Below are positions 40,741 through 49,484 of a stretch of DNA of 64,000 nucleotides, piece after piece. Numbering within the stretch: position 1 is the stretch's first letter; every line of letters begins with the position of its first letter. The DNA is from Fredinandcohnia humi. Its GTDB lineage: Bacteria > Bacillota > Bacilli > Bacillales > Bacillaceae_L. The notes under the pieces are model-generated. The model made no database searches and had not been told where the DNA came from. It worked only from the letters and a program-made list of their open reading frames with translations. The position numbers were made by a program, and so were the translations under genes. The stretch spans positions 128,850 to 192,849 of the forward strand of contig NZ_LMBW01000008.1 of the NCBI RefSeq assembly GCF_001439915.1, in the 5' to 3' direction.

Positions 40741-41679
40741 TTAATAAACCTCCCTAAATCTCTTGGATATATATTGGGCAATGAGATTCATAATCAACGT
40801 AAATACAAATAATGTTATCGCAACAGCATATAAGCTATAGTATAAAGTTGAACCAGCTGCTGCCTCTCCACCTGTTACCTCAACGATATAAGCAGTCATT
40901 GTTTGCATCGATTGCGTAACATCAAATGTGAAATTTTTAGAGCTTCCACTTGCAATTGTTACAATCATGGTTTCACCAATCGCCCTGGAAATCCCAAGTA
41001 CAAAGGATGCGGTAATTCCAGAAATAGCTGCTGGGATTACAACTCTCCATGTTACCTCAAGCTTTGTCGCACCCAGGGCCAATGCCCCCTCTCTCATTGC
41101 ATTCGGAACAGAACTCATAGCATCTTCAGAGAGTGATGCAATCATCGGGATAATCATGACCCCCATTACAATCCCTGGACTAAGAATATTTGTCGGTTCT
41201 AATCCAGGAATAAACGATTGTAATAAAGGAGTCACAAAGGTAAATGCAAAGAAACCGTACACAATGGTCGGTATTCCTGCTAAAATCTCCAACAGTGGTT
41301 TTAATGTTCTTCTAACCTTTTCTGACGCATATTCGCTTAAATACATAGCCGACATGATCCCAATTGGTATTGAAACTAGCATGGCAATCGTTGTGGAAAT
41401 AACGGTACCAGTTAGTAATGGTAAAATCCCAAATTTCGCATTAGCACCTAGTGGTTTTAATTCGGTCCCCGTAAAGAAATCAAGGAAGGGCACATCTCTA
41501 AAAAAATAAACCGCTTCTCTTAATAAAGTAAATAGGATTCCAATTGTCGTAAGAATGGAGATGATTGCGATAATAAACAAAAACCTAGGCATAAACTTTT
41601 CTGTTACACTGTTAAAGCTTACTGTTTTCTGATTTTCTTGAATCATCTCTCTTACCTTTAAATCCTTTTGTTCTCCCAT
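40741..41679 (-). CDS. pstC: Phosphate ABC transporter permease PstC
   Basis: The product has 312 residues and six membrane segments. The EAA loop is VPNAMREGALALGATKLEVTWRVVIPAAISGITASF (about 192-227), and the PstC-like loop PFLDFFTGTELKPLGANAKFGILPLL lies in the first outer domain. Pairs with PstA. It starts at ATG 41679, with GGAGG-like AAGGAAATG upstream, following pstS by 53 bases. Confidence 0.95.
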   Translation of the reverse strand: MGEQKDLKVREMIQENQKTVSFNSVTEKFMPRFLFIIAIISILTTIGILFTLLREAVYFFRDVPFLDFFTGTELKPLGANAKFGILPLLTGTVISTTIAMLVSIPIGIMSAMYLSEYASEKVRRTLKPLLEILAGIPTIVYGFFAFTFVTPLLQSFIPGLEPTNILSPGIVMGVMIIPMIASLSEDAMSSVPNAMREGALALGATKLEVTWRVVIPAAISGITASFVLGISRAIGETMIVTIASGSSKNFTFDVTQSMQTMTAYIVEVTGGEAAAGSTLYYSLYAVAITLFVFTLIMNLIAQYISKRFREVY

Positions 41680-41732
41680 TTCCTTACCTCCCTTTCACCC
41701 TTAGATATAAAAAGAAAACTCGTTCTAGCTGA

Positions 41733-42689
41733 TTACTGTTGTTTTAAGCCTTCCAAATAATCAACAGATGCCTGAAGTTCCTCTGCTGGTAATGGTGCAA
41801 AACCTGTTTCTGCTGCAGCTGTTTCTGCACTCTTCATAGCATAGATGGCAAAGTCTAGAACCTGTGGTTTCTCTTGGGCCATTCCCTCGTTTAAATAGGT
41901 AAATACGGGACGAGTAAATGGGGCGTATGCACCGTCTTCTTTAATCGTGTCAAGAGTAGGTTCTACCGGACCATTTCCAAAATCAATTTTTATCGCATTT
42001 AATTTATCAGTGTTACTTGCATAGTAGCCATATCCAAAAAACGCAACCGCATTTCTATCTTTTGATACAAGGTCCACTAAGGTCGCATAATCCTGCTGAA
42101 GATTAATATTTTTGACGAGGTCCTGCTCTTTCATTATGGTTTCCCAAAAGAATTCGTATGTACCATGGTTTTCGTTTGGACCATATGTTTTTATCGGCTC
42201 GTTAGGGAAGCCTTCTCGAACATCTGACCAATTCTTCTTGCCAGCGCTCTCAAGGAATATATCAACGACTTCCTGTTGTGAAAGCTCTGTTGCCCAATCA
42301 TTTTCCTTATTAACGACAATCGTTATGCCATCTAGAGCAACTTTTAATTCCTTAACTTTTATTCCTAGTTGCTCAGCTTTAGTTAACTCATCCTCTTTTA
42401 TTTTTCGGGAGGCATCATTGAAATCTGTACCGCCACCCTCAACCAGGAACTTTTTAAAGCCAGCGCTTGTCCCAGCTCGACTTACTTCAACAGACACGTT
42501 CTCCTGTTCATTTATCATGTAATCTTCGGCGAGCTTTGACATTAACGGAAAAACGGTTCCTGATCCATCAATTACAACACTACCTCCTAACCCTCCACCG
42601 GTACCATTATTATTTCCACCACCACATGCACCTAAAATAAGGAGTACCATTGACATCATGACGATTTTTATTGTTCTACAAGATTTCAT
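41733..42689 (-). CDS. pstS: Phosphate-binding lipoprotein
   Basis: The product has 318 residues. Lipoprotein signal with lipobox LGAC (Cys about 22) and a Gly/Asn-rich linker. The binding domain has VVIDGSGTVFPLMSKLAEDY, SRAGTSAGFKKF and GTDFNDASRKI, the phosphate-contact loops of PstS. It captures phosphate outside the membrane and delivers it to PstCA. AGGGTGAT is spaced for ATG 42689. First gene of the operon and preceded by PhoP-type boxes. Confidence 0.95.
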   Translation of the reverse strand: MKSCRTIKIVMMSMVLLILGACGGGNNNGTGGGLGGSVVIDGSGTVFPLMSKLAEDYMINEQENVSVEVSRAGTSAGFKKFLVEGGGTDFNDASRKIKEDELTKAEQLGIKVKELKVALDGITIVVNKENDWATELSQQEVVDIFLESAGKKNWSDVREGFPNEPIKTYGPNENHGTYEFFWETIMKEQDLVKNINLQQDYATLVDLVSKDRNAVAFFGYGYYASNTDKLNAIKIDFGNGPVEPTLDTIKEDGAYAPFTRPVFTYLNEGMAQEKPQVLDFAIYAMKSAETAAAETGFAPLPAEELQASVDYLEGLKQQ

Positions 42690-42812
42690 TATAATCACCC
42701 TATCCATTTTTTTATCTCTCTTACATTTCCCACTAAAAAGGGAATTTATTTAAAAAGAGTAAAAAAATAAATTAAACTCACTAATTTAGTGGTTCTATGA
42801 AACGTCTAATCG

Positions 42813-42851
42813 TTTACATATAGGAAACGCCTTTTTTACATAATCTTAATA
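42813..42851. promoter_or_regulatory. Candidate PhoP boxes upstream of pstS
   Basis: On the plus strand TTTACA occurs at 42813 and 42835, and TTAATA at 42846, with a weak match at 42824: four positions in 11-base phase, as in PhoP-binding TT(A/C/T)ACA repeats of Bacillus. They lie 124-162 bases upstream of the pstS start, opposite to its direction, and also upstream of the divergent methyltransferase gene. Confidence 0.55.
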
Positions 42852-42924
42852 TCTATTATTCTTCCATTTCCTTATAATTTAATTAATATTTAGATTCATC
42901 ATTCTAATAAAGGGAAGTGTTGGC

Positions 42925-43701
42925 ATGGGGACATTTCATACTACATATGACAATTGGGATGCGAATTTATATGATTCGAAGCACTCTTTTGTTTCAAAAT
43001 ATGGGAATAGTTTGGTCGAACTATTAGGGCCAAAGAAAGGTGATAAAATTCTTGATCTTGGATGCGGGACAGGGGATTTGACACATGCAATATTTAAAAA
43101 TGGTGTAGAGATTGTAGGTGTCGACAAATCCGAAAATATGATCGAGCAAGCAATTCGAAAATATCCAGATATACCGTTTAAGGTTCAGGATGCTACAAAC
43201 TTGGACTTTTATAACGAATTTGATGCGGTATTCTCAAATGCAACACTCCATTGGGTACAGCCAGCTAGCCAAGCATTACAAAGTATTTATCGGAGTTTAA
43301 AAAAAGGGGGAAGGTTTGTTGCTGAATTTGGAGGAAAAGGAAATGTTCAAACGATTACGAATGAAATCACTTACCAAATAGAGGCGGCAGGATTCGAATT
43401 TAGAAAGGCTCAATTTCCTTGGTTTTATCCAAGCATTGCGGAGTATTCGACCTTAATGGAAGCAGCAGGATTTCGAGTGACTATCGCTCAGCACTATGAT
43501 CGACCAACTCTATTGGATGGAGAAAATGGATTAAAAAACTGGATTAACATGTTTGGTAGCCAACTTTTCGAAGGTATCCCTGAACATACAAAAAATCAAA
43601 TCATTTTAAACGTTGAAAAGAATTTAAAAGAAATTTTATTCTCGGAAAAAAATTGGACAGCAGATTATAAAAGAATTCGAGTGGTTGGCGTGAAATATTA
43701 A
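42925..43701 (+). CDS. Class I SAM-dependent methyltransferase
   Basis: The product has 258 residues. SAM motif I is ILDLGCGTGDLTHAIFKNG (about 44-62), then VGVDKSENMIEQAIRKYP, FDAVFSNATLHWV and SLKKGGRFVAEFGGKGN, the trans-aconitate methyltransferase-like type. ATG 42925 follows AAGGGAAGTG. Divergent from pstS across the Pho-box region, so it might also respond to phosphate. The acceptor is unknown. Confidence 0.88.
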   Translation: MGTFHTTYDNWDANLYDSKHSFVSKYGNSLVELLGPKKGDKILDLGCGTGDLTHAIFKNGVEIVGVDKSENMIEQAIRKYPDIPFKVQDATNLDFYNEFDAVFSNATLHWVQPASQALQSIYRSLKKGGRFVAEFGGKGNVQTITNEITYQIEAAGFEFRKAQFPWFYPSIAEYSTLMEAAGFRVTIAQHYDRPTLLDGENGLKNWINMFGSQLFEGIPEHTKNQIILNVEKNLKEILFSEKNWTADYKRIRVVGVKY

Positions 43702-43710
43702 TTTATAAGG

Positions 43711-43734
43711 AAAGGAATCTTTTTATTCCTTTTT
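43711..43734 (+). terminator. Terminator of the methyltransferase gene
   Basis: The stem AAAGGAAT and ATTCCTTT has a CTTTTT loop and a T tail. Confidence 0.75.
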
Positions 43735-43788
43735 ACATTTTTCTATTAATCAGTTTATTGAATTAAAGCACAAGTTCATCATTACTAA

Positions 43789-43923
43789 CTATTTAATAAT
43801 AAAAACCGAAACTAAACCTCCGATTCCTATACAAATAAAAAGAAACCAATTTGTATCCGTAAAATCTTTATCGCCTTTTTTATTGTTTTTCTTGTTATCA
43901 GAATCGGAAATTTTCTTCCCCAT
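43789..43923 (-). CDS. 44-residue single-helix membrane protein
   Basis: GGAGG precedes ATG 43923. The product reads MGKKISDSDNKKNNKKGDKD, then FTDTNWFLFICIGIGGLVSV and FIIK: a Lys/Asp-rich head and one C-terminal membrane helix. The open frame to 44001 has no ribosome site. Function unknown. Confidence 0.55.
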   Translation of the reverse strand: MGKKISDSDNKKNNKKGDKDFTDTNWFLFICIGIGGLVSVFIIK

Positions 43924-44076
43924 TTTAATTAACCTCCAAATTTTTAAGTATAAAAATATAAAAGAAAAAACCATATCAAGGTTCGACTTATATGGTCCCA
44001 TGTAATGTGTATTTAGTTTTAACCTAGAAAAAGGATAGCAAAAATAACAGCCTTGATTACGATATTTTCTTAAAGC

Positions 44077-44874
44077 TTACAAGGCATATGGTTCAAGAGG
44101 TTTACAGAGATAACGCTCGATAAACTCAGCCAATCCATCTTTTTGGTGGTGCCCTGTAACAAAATCAGCTGCTGCTTTAACATCTTCATTTGCGTTCCCC
44201 ATTGCCACACCTGTACCGGCATGACGAAGCATTTCGATATCATTGGGACCATCTCCAATGGCTACTGCTTCATTTGGGCTAATATGATATGCGCGGAGTA
44301 AGCTTTTTATAGCAGACCATTTAGAAACATTAGGAGCAAGTAACTCAAACCCGTCATTCCAATCGATGACTTCTGCTTCCTTTTTAAATAAAGCAGATAA
44401 CTCAGGACTCGCTGTACCTGTTCGAACACTATATTTAAGAACATCTTGATAATTAGCTTGTCTTAAATCCCCAATATATCGAGGCGGAATTTGCCCAACT
44501 TCTGTCCAATAATCGATTTCTTCATCTGTTTCCTTACAATACAGCCCATTTGCTGTATGCACTAAAACATTACAAGGATTTACGGTGGTCAGATGGTGAA
44601 ATCGCTCTTCGTTTAATCGGATGGTTCTCCTTTGTATCGCTTTTCCCGTTATTGAATCGTGAATAGCAGCGCCATTCAAACAGATCATTGGAGTTCTCAA
44701 TCCAATTTCTTTATGGTAGGGAGCGGTCACTTCATAGTGTCGGCCTGTGGCTAGAAAAACCTTTACTCCCTGATTAATAAGCCTATAAATGGCTTCTAAA
44801 TTCCGGCGGGAAATATTATTTGAGGCTGTTAGCAGTGTACCATCCATATCAATAAATATTGCACGCACATTCAT
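44077..44874 (-). CDS. Cof-type HAD phosphatase
   Basis: The product has 265 residues. Motif I is AIFIDMDGTLL (Asp9/Asp11), motif II FLATGRHYE, the type IIB cap lies between (about 85-185), and motif IV is AVAIGDGPNDIEML. Cof-type enzymes dephosphorylate sugar or vitamin phosphates. ATG 44874 follows GAGGAGG. Two PhoP-like boxes lie about 50 bases upstream, so it may be phosphate-regulated like pst and phn. Confidence 0.9.
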   Translation of the reverse strand: MNVRAIFIDMDGTLLTASNNISRRNLEAIYRLINQGVKVFLATGRHYEVTAPYHKEIGLRTPMICLNGAAIHDSITGKAIQRRTIRLNEERFHHLTTVNPCNVLVHTANGLYCKETDEEIDYWTEVGQIPPRYIGDLRQANYQDVLKYSVRTGTASPELSALFKKEAEVIDWNDGFELLAPNVSKWSAIKSLLRAYHISPNEAVAIGDGPNDIEMLRHAGTGVAMGNANEDVKAAADFVTGHHQKDGLAEFIERYLCKPLEPYAL

Positions 44875-44920
44875 TTAAAATGCCTCCTCATTCGTTGATA
44901 AACCAATCATATCATCTGCA

Positions 44921-44937
44921 TGTTAAAGTTAAGTAAA
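44921..44937 (-). promoter_or_regulatory. Candidate PhoP boxes upstream of the HAD phosphatase
   Basis: On the minus strand TTTACT (44937-44932) and TTAACA (44926-44921) are 11 bases apart. They lie within a 15-bp sequence that is identical to one upstream of the PHP gene (44925-44939 and 56461-56475). Confidence 0.5.
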
Positions 44938-44941
44938 CTTA

Positions 44942-45091
44942 GTGTACAGATTAAATGAAGTTTATTGGGAAACTGAGGACAGTTTAAATCGTGTTGTGAA
45001 GCACCTCAATTTGGACAACTATTTACAAAGCAATTTTATTGAACGGACGGGCTTACACGATCAATATTTACTGGATAGGCAAAAGGGATAA
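44942..45091 (+). pseudogene. Plus-strand ORF fragment of unknown family
   Basis: The frame from GTG 44942 to TAA 45091 codes 49 protein-like residues (YRLNEVYWETEDSLNRVVKH, LNLDNYLQSNFIERTGLHDQ). It has no ribosome site and no membrane segment. It lies against the direction of both neighbours and overlaps the promoter region of the HAD gene, and is probably the remnant of a lost gene. Family not recognised. Confidence 0.35.
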
Positions 45092-45109
45092 TCACACAAA
45101 GCCGAAAAA

Positions 45110-45137
45110 AAGCATGCAGAATCTCCTCTGCATGCTT
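45110..45137 (-). terminator. Terminator of the phn operon
   Basis: An 11-bp perfect stem AAGCATGCAGA and TCTGCATGCTT overlaps the phnE2 stop codon and is followed by TTTTTTT on the minus strand. Confidence 0.9.
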
Positions 45138-46009
45138 TAGTTTCCTACCTTCAAATACTTTTTAAATTTAGTTGAAATCACTTCGAGAAGGATAGCAACA
45201 GCTAAGATGAAGTAGGTAATTGTACCAATTTCTCTTATATCAAGGTAGAAATTACTGGCCATAAACATGTCAAATCCGATTCCACCTGCACCCGCTGCAG
45301 CTCCCATGGCAACGGCGACTGCGAAGTTAATTTCAAAACGCAGGAAAGTCCAGGATATCATATAGGTGAGGGAGGATGGGATCACAGCTTGAAAAATAAT
45401 CTGCCACCAGCTAGCGCCACTTGCTTGAAGAGCCTCGATTACCCCTTTGTCCAGTTCCTCAAACGACTCTGAATATGCTTTTACTAAGTAACTGACAGAG
45501 TGAAAAGTCATACCAATGACGGCTGCTACACTTCCAAGGCCAGCTGCAACCGCAAAAATTAAAACCCATAATACGGTCGGAATCGCACGGATAATGGCGA
45601 CTGCACTCTTAATTACCGAAGATACTCGCTTAGAAGTTAGATTTTCTGCCGCAAGCAAACCTAATAGTACAGCAATGACCGCACCGAATAAGGTCGTAAG
45701 AAAAGCTAAGCCAAGTGTTACAAAGACTTGGTAGAATGCATGGAAAAAAGTGAAATGGTTAAAATGTGGCTCCAAAAACATCGATTTCAAATTTACAAGC
45801 GTATCCTGTACAGCCTGTATAAAATCTAGCTCCTTATAATCAAAGCTAAAAAATGCGTATACCGTTAAAAGAGAAAGCACTAAAAGCGTCATCCTCGTCA
45901 CAATCGCTGATTTTGTCATTGTTTTGATTTTAATATGCTTACGAGGGTATGCACTCTGTATCCGTTTAAGGGATGGCTCTACTTTTTTCAAGCGCTCATT
46001 TATCTCCAT
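45137..46009 (-). CDS. phnE: Phosphonate ABC transporter permease PhnE (second copy)
   Basis: The product has 290 residues with six membrane segments and the PhnE/methionine-type coupling loop ELDKGVIEALQASGASWWQIIFQAVIPSSLTYMISW (about 182-217). The N-terminal region RLKKVEPSLKRIQSAYPRKHIK is cytosolic. It overlaps the first phnE copy by one base, giving a heterodimeric permease as in several Bacillus phn loci. Last gene of the operon. Confidence 0.93.
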   Translation of the reverse strand: MEINERLKKVEPSLKRIQSAYPRKHIKIKTMTKSAIVTRMTLLVLSLLTVYAFFSFDYKELDFIQAVQDTLVNLKSMFLEPHFNHFTFFHAFYQVFVTLGLAFLTTLFGAVIAVLLGLLAAENLTSKRVSSVIKSAVAIIRAIPTVLWVLIFAVAAGLGSVAAVIGMTFHSVSYLVKAYSESFEELDKGVIEALQASGASWWQIIFQAVIPSSLTYMISWTFLRFEINFAVAVAMGAAAGAGGIGFDMFMASNFYLDIREIGTITYFILAVAILLEVISTKFKKYLKVGN

Positions 46010-46794
46010 TACAGAATCACCCTCCTTACATAATTTGAGATTGTCTCGATCATTAAAATCGCCACCAAAATCACAATAACAACAAGGGATGCAATATCGT
46101 AATTCAAGCTTTTATAATACAAATTAAACGTAAATCCGATTCCCGAACCTGTTAATAAGCCAATTAACGTTGCACTTCGAATATTCGTCTCAATCATAAA
46201 TAATACCCAACTTATCATTTGTGGAAGGCTTGACGGTATTACAGATTGAAAGATGATCGAAAAATAACTGGCACCAGTTGCTTGTAATGCTTCGACCGAA
46301 CCACCACTAACCTCATCAATCGTTTCAACAAACGCTCTCGTTAAAAATCCGAACGAACCAAAAAACAAGGCAAAGTACCCAGTCAGTGAGCTTTGTCCAA
46401 ACGAAAAAAGGAGAATCATTGCCCAAGCGGCCACATCAATATTACGAAAAACGGTCGCAACACCTCGGCTTATGCCCCCCAAAAAGCCATTTACTTTCGT
46501 TGTATTTGAACCCATAATCGCAAACAGGATGGCAAACACTGCACCGACGGTTGTAGCAGCGACGGAGACGAGTAATGTTTCGATTAGCTTGTCTACAATA
46601 TCAGGAAGCTTTGACAATGAAGCGATTGTCGGATAAAAATTTCCTAATGCCCACTCTATTGCCCTTGGAAGGGAAGTAAAACCTTTTACGATATTGTACT
46701 CTGTAATTAAAATAGCCAAGAATGTGACGATGCCTAAGAATACTATAAATGAGAGCGAATTTCGTCTTTTTTTTGCAAAATAATTAGCTTGCAT
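46009..46794 (-). CDS. phnE: Phosphonate ABC transporter permease PhnE (first copy)
   Basis: The product has 261 residues with six membrane segments; coupling loop SGGSVEALQATGASYFSIIFQSVIPSSLPQMISW (about 165-198). It overlaps the end of phnC by 11 bases, so translation is probably coupled. Works with the second PhnE, PhnC and PhnD to import phosphonates. Confidence 0.93.
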   Translation of the reverse strand: MQANYFAKKRRNSLSFIVFLGIVTFLAILITEYNIVKGFTSLPRAIEWALGNFYPTIASLSKLPDIVDKLIETLLVSVAATTVGAVFAILFAIMGSNTTKVNGFLGGISRGVATVFRNIDVAAWAMILLFSFGQSSLTGYFALFFGSFGFLTRAFVETIDEVSGGSVEALQATGASYFSIIFQSVIPSSLPQMISWVLFMIETNIRSATLIGLLTGSGIGFTFNLYYKSLNYDIASLVVIVILVAILMIETISNYVRRVIL

Positions 46795-47572
46795 GGATGC
46801 CTCCTAGATCAAAAATCAGCTCATCCGCTTCAGATCCGTAAATCAGCTGAATGTCTTCTTTTGTAATGGTTTTAGGAGAACCTTCAAAGACAACCTTACC
46901 GCTGTTAATGCCAATAATTTTATCCGAATACTTTAACGCGACATCGACTTGGTGGAGGTTGACAAGAACGGTAATGCCCATTGTAGTCGAAATATTTTTC
47001 AAATGATCCATTATTGTTTTTGCTGAGTTAGGATCAAGAGAAGCAATAGGCTCGTCACAAAGCATCATCTTTGGATTTTGAATCAAAGCACGGGCAATCC
47101 CGACACGCTGTTTTTGACCACCACTTAGCTGATCAGCCCTCTTATAAATGAAATCTTCAAGGCCGAGTACAGATAAAATATGATTCGCATGTTCTTTCTC
47201 TTCTTGGGTGTAGAGTCCCAGAACACCTGCGATGGTAGATTTTTTCCCTAGATTACCATGAAGCGTGTTTTCTATTACACTCAAGCGATTGACTAAATTA
47301 TAGTGTTGGAATATCATTCCAATCTGTGTACGAATGACTTTTAGCTCTTTCTTCCTTAATTTCATTACATTTCGATTATCATACATGATTTCTCCGCTCG
47401 ATGCATCGATCATTCGATTGATACAGCGAAGGAGAGTTGATTTCCCTGCTCCAGATGGACCAATGATTGAAACAAACTCTCCCTCTTTTACGGAGAAGGT
47501 AACATCTGATAATGCCCTTGTATCACTGCCGAATTGTTTAGATACTTGATTCACTTGCAGTAAGGCTGTCAT
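46784..47572 (-). CDS. phnC: Phosphonate ABC transporter ATP-binding protein
   Basis: The product has 262 residues. Walker A is GPSGAGKST (about 37-45), signature LSGGQKQRVGIAR, Walker B MMLCDEPIASLD, with VLVNLHQVDVALKYSD, the PhnC-type switch region. It energises PhnD/PhnE uptake. ATG 47572 follows GGAGAGG. Confidence 0.95.
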   Translation of the reverse strand: MTALLQVNQVSKQFGSDTRALSDVTFSVKEGEFVSIIGPSGAGKSTLLRCINRMIDASSGEIMYDNRNVMKLRKKELKVIRTQIGMIFQHYNLVNRLSVIENTLHGNLGKKSTIAGVLGLYTQEEKEHANHILSVLGLEDFIYKRADQLSGGQKQRVGIARALIQNPKMMLCDEPIASLDPNSAKTIMDHLKNISTTMGITVLVNLHQVDVALKYSDKIIGINSGKVVFEGSPKTITKEDIQLIYGSEADELIFDLGGIHAS

Positions 47573-47607
47573 TGCTAACCTCTCCTTATCTATTATTCAC
47601 AGAGTCT

Positions 47608-48633
47608 TTATTTTGAAAGCTCACGAATTGGATTAAACCAAGCATCCTCTACTTCTACTAAACGCTCATCTGCTGATTTCTTAAACAGGCCAGAAAACTC
47701 AGAACCCTCAGGTACGAATATTTTTTCGTTATTTGCAATATCATTAGATGTCATGATTTCAAGCAGTTGTTTTTGAAGCTCTTCATCAACGCTTTTTGAG
47801 TTAATAACAAATGGTGCATTTAAAACTGGCGTAACAGAGATTAAAGTAAATTCTTTCCCAGTAACCGTATTAAATGGCTCTGCTGCATTATCCTGTACAC
47901 GGTAAATTGCACCTGGACGATTTTCATCACCTTCGGCTAATTCAACATAATTATTTACACATGTGTCACAGAATGCTGCTACATCCGCTTTACCCGATAA
48001 AAGGTTTACTGCTGAACCTTGGTGAGATCCACCATATAAAACTTCGCTAAAGAACTTATCACTTCCACCTTCAAGTAAATCTTCTGCAGTTAATTCCTTA
48101 AACTCACTTTTTTCGGTAAAGTAATTAACAATTCCATTCGATGGGACTTTAAATCCTGATGTAGAGCTATTTGACACAAATGAGAATTTCTTTCCTTGAA
48201 TATTATCAATGGCGAACTCTCCACCATTCTTATATTCATCGGCATTGTCCTTTACAACGGATAACCAACTATAATAAACTGCGTCCTCAAGTGTTCCAGA
48301 TGCACCTGTTGGAACAACTAGTGGAAGAACCTTGTCATTTTTATTGTGTGCCTCAATGTAGCCTTGTGCTCCAAGAAAAGCCATGTCTGCATTTCCATTA
48401 GCGATTGCTTCAATTGCTACGATGTAATCTGTGGTTGTTTGGTGCTCTACTTTTTTCCCAGTCTTCTCTTCGATTAATTTCCCGATTTCATCACGTGCTT
48501 CTGTAAGATCTGCTCCGGATTCATTTGGAAGCCAAGCGATTGTTAATTTTTCTTTTGAACTTGCGGAAGATGAACAACCTGCAAATACAACTGCCATTGC
48601 TACAACTACTAAGAACAACAAAATCTTCTTCAT
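47608..48633 (-). CDS. phnD: Phosphonate-binding lipoprotein
   Basis: The product has 341 residues. Lipoprotein signal with lipobox FAGC (Cys about 20). Mature domain LTIAWLPNESGADLTEARDE and AFLGAQGYIEAH, VNLLSGKADVAAFCDTC, typical of the PhnD/PtxB periplasmic-binding family, which binds organophosphonates outside the membrane. GAGGAGA is spaced for ATG 48633. A short gap (98 bases) to phnL upstream could hold an extra promoter; none is clear. Confidence 0.93.
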   Translation of the reverse strand: MKKILLFLVVVAMAVVFAGCSSSASSKEKLTIAWLPNESGADLTEARDEIGKLIEEKTGKKVEHQTTTDYIVAIEAIANGNADMAFLGAQGYIEAHNKNDKVLPLVVPTGASGTLEDAVYYSWLSVVKDNADEYKNGGEFAIDNIQGKKFSFVSNSSTSGFKVPSNGIVNYFTEKSEFKELTAEDLLEGGSDKFFSEVLYGGSHQGSAVNLLSGKADVAAFCDTCVNNYVELAEGDENRPGAIYRVQDNAAEPFNTVTGKEFTLISVTPVLNAPFVINSKSVDEELQKQLLEIMTSNDIANNEKIFVPEGSEFSGLFKKSADERLVEVEDAWFNPIRELSK

Positions 48634-48731
48634 TTGAAATCTCCTCACAATGTCTTAATTTTTTGAAAAACAACTCTTGCTCACTACTATATCTGCTTAA
48701 TATAAAGCTATCGTTAATAGAGTATTAGAGT

Positions 48732-49454
48732 TTATAAAGATTTCGTAAAACTTGCAACAGGAGAAAAAACTCCATTTTGCATGTTATATTCGCGGTCACA
48801 TAAATCATTCATGAACTCAAGATCATGAAAAATCCCAAGCATTGTTGTGCCTTCCTTCATTAACTGTTCAATCAAAAGCTTTACCTTGATTTTTGAGTTA
48901 TGATCAAGACTTGCAGTTGGCTCATCTAATAAGAGAAGCCTTGGTTTCTTGACCATCGCACGTGCAATGTTCAGGCGTAGCTTTTCTCCACCTGAAAAAG
49001 TAGTTGGATAGCTGTCCCATAGCTCAGGATCCAATTCAAAATGGGAAAGAATGTTTTCCGTTTCCCTCTCCGCCAATTCATGGTCGTCTCCCATTTCAAG
49101 AATAGCCTGCTTCACCAGCTGCCTTGCTGTTGTCCTTGGCATGACATTTAAAAATTGCGACACATAGCCAATTTCATGCTTACGTAAATAAAGCATTTGC
49201 CGATTTGTCGCTTCCGCTAGGTTTATCGGACCGAACCTTTTTGAGTGATAAAAAATACTTCCCTGCTGAGTCCGATAGGTCCCGTAAATGCATTTTAAAA
49301 TCGTTGACTTTCCACTGCCACTTTTACCCGTGATTCCAACAAACTCTCCATCCTTCAATTGAATCCCCACGTTTTCAACCGCACGGATATGCTTTCCTAC
49401 ATGATAAAGATGAAAGGATTTTGTTAGATCTTTAATCTCTAGAAGCGTCTCCAT
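48732..49454 (-). CDS. phnL: C-P lyase complex protein PhnL
   Basis: The product has 240 residues. ABC ATPase form: Walker A GKSGSGKST, signature FSGGEKLRLNIAR, Walker B LLLDEPTASLD. The order of motifs and the insert TRQMLYLRKHEIGYVSQFLNVMPRTTARQLVKQAI mark PhnL rather than a transporter ATPase. In E. coli PhnL contributes, with PhnG, PhnH and PhnI, to forming the ribosyl triphosphate phosphonate. AGGTG precedes ATG 49454. Here it follows phnM, not phnK. Confidence 0.92.
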   Translation of the reverse strand: METLLEIKDLTKSFHLYHVGKHIRAVENVGIQLKDGEFVGITGKSGSGKSTILKCIYGTYRTQQGSIFYHSKRFGPINLAEATNRQMLYLRKHEIGYVSQFLNVMPRTTARQLVKQAILEMGDDHELAERETENILSHFELDPELWDSYPTTFSGGEKLRLNIARAMVKKPRLLLLDEPTASLDHNSKIKVKLLIEQLMKEGTTMLGIFHDLEFMNDLCDREYNMQNGVFSPVASFTKSL

Positions 49455-49484
49455 TTAAACACCTGCTTTCTATGGTTGTTGCTA

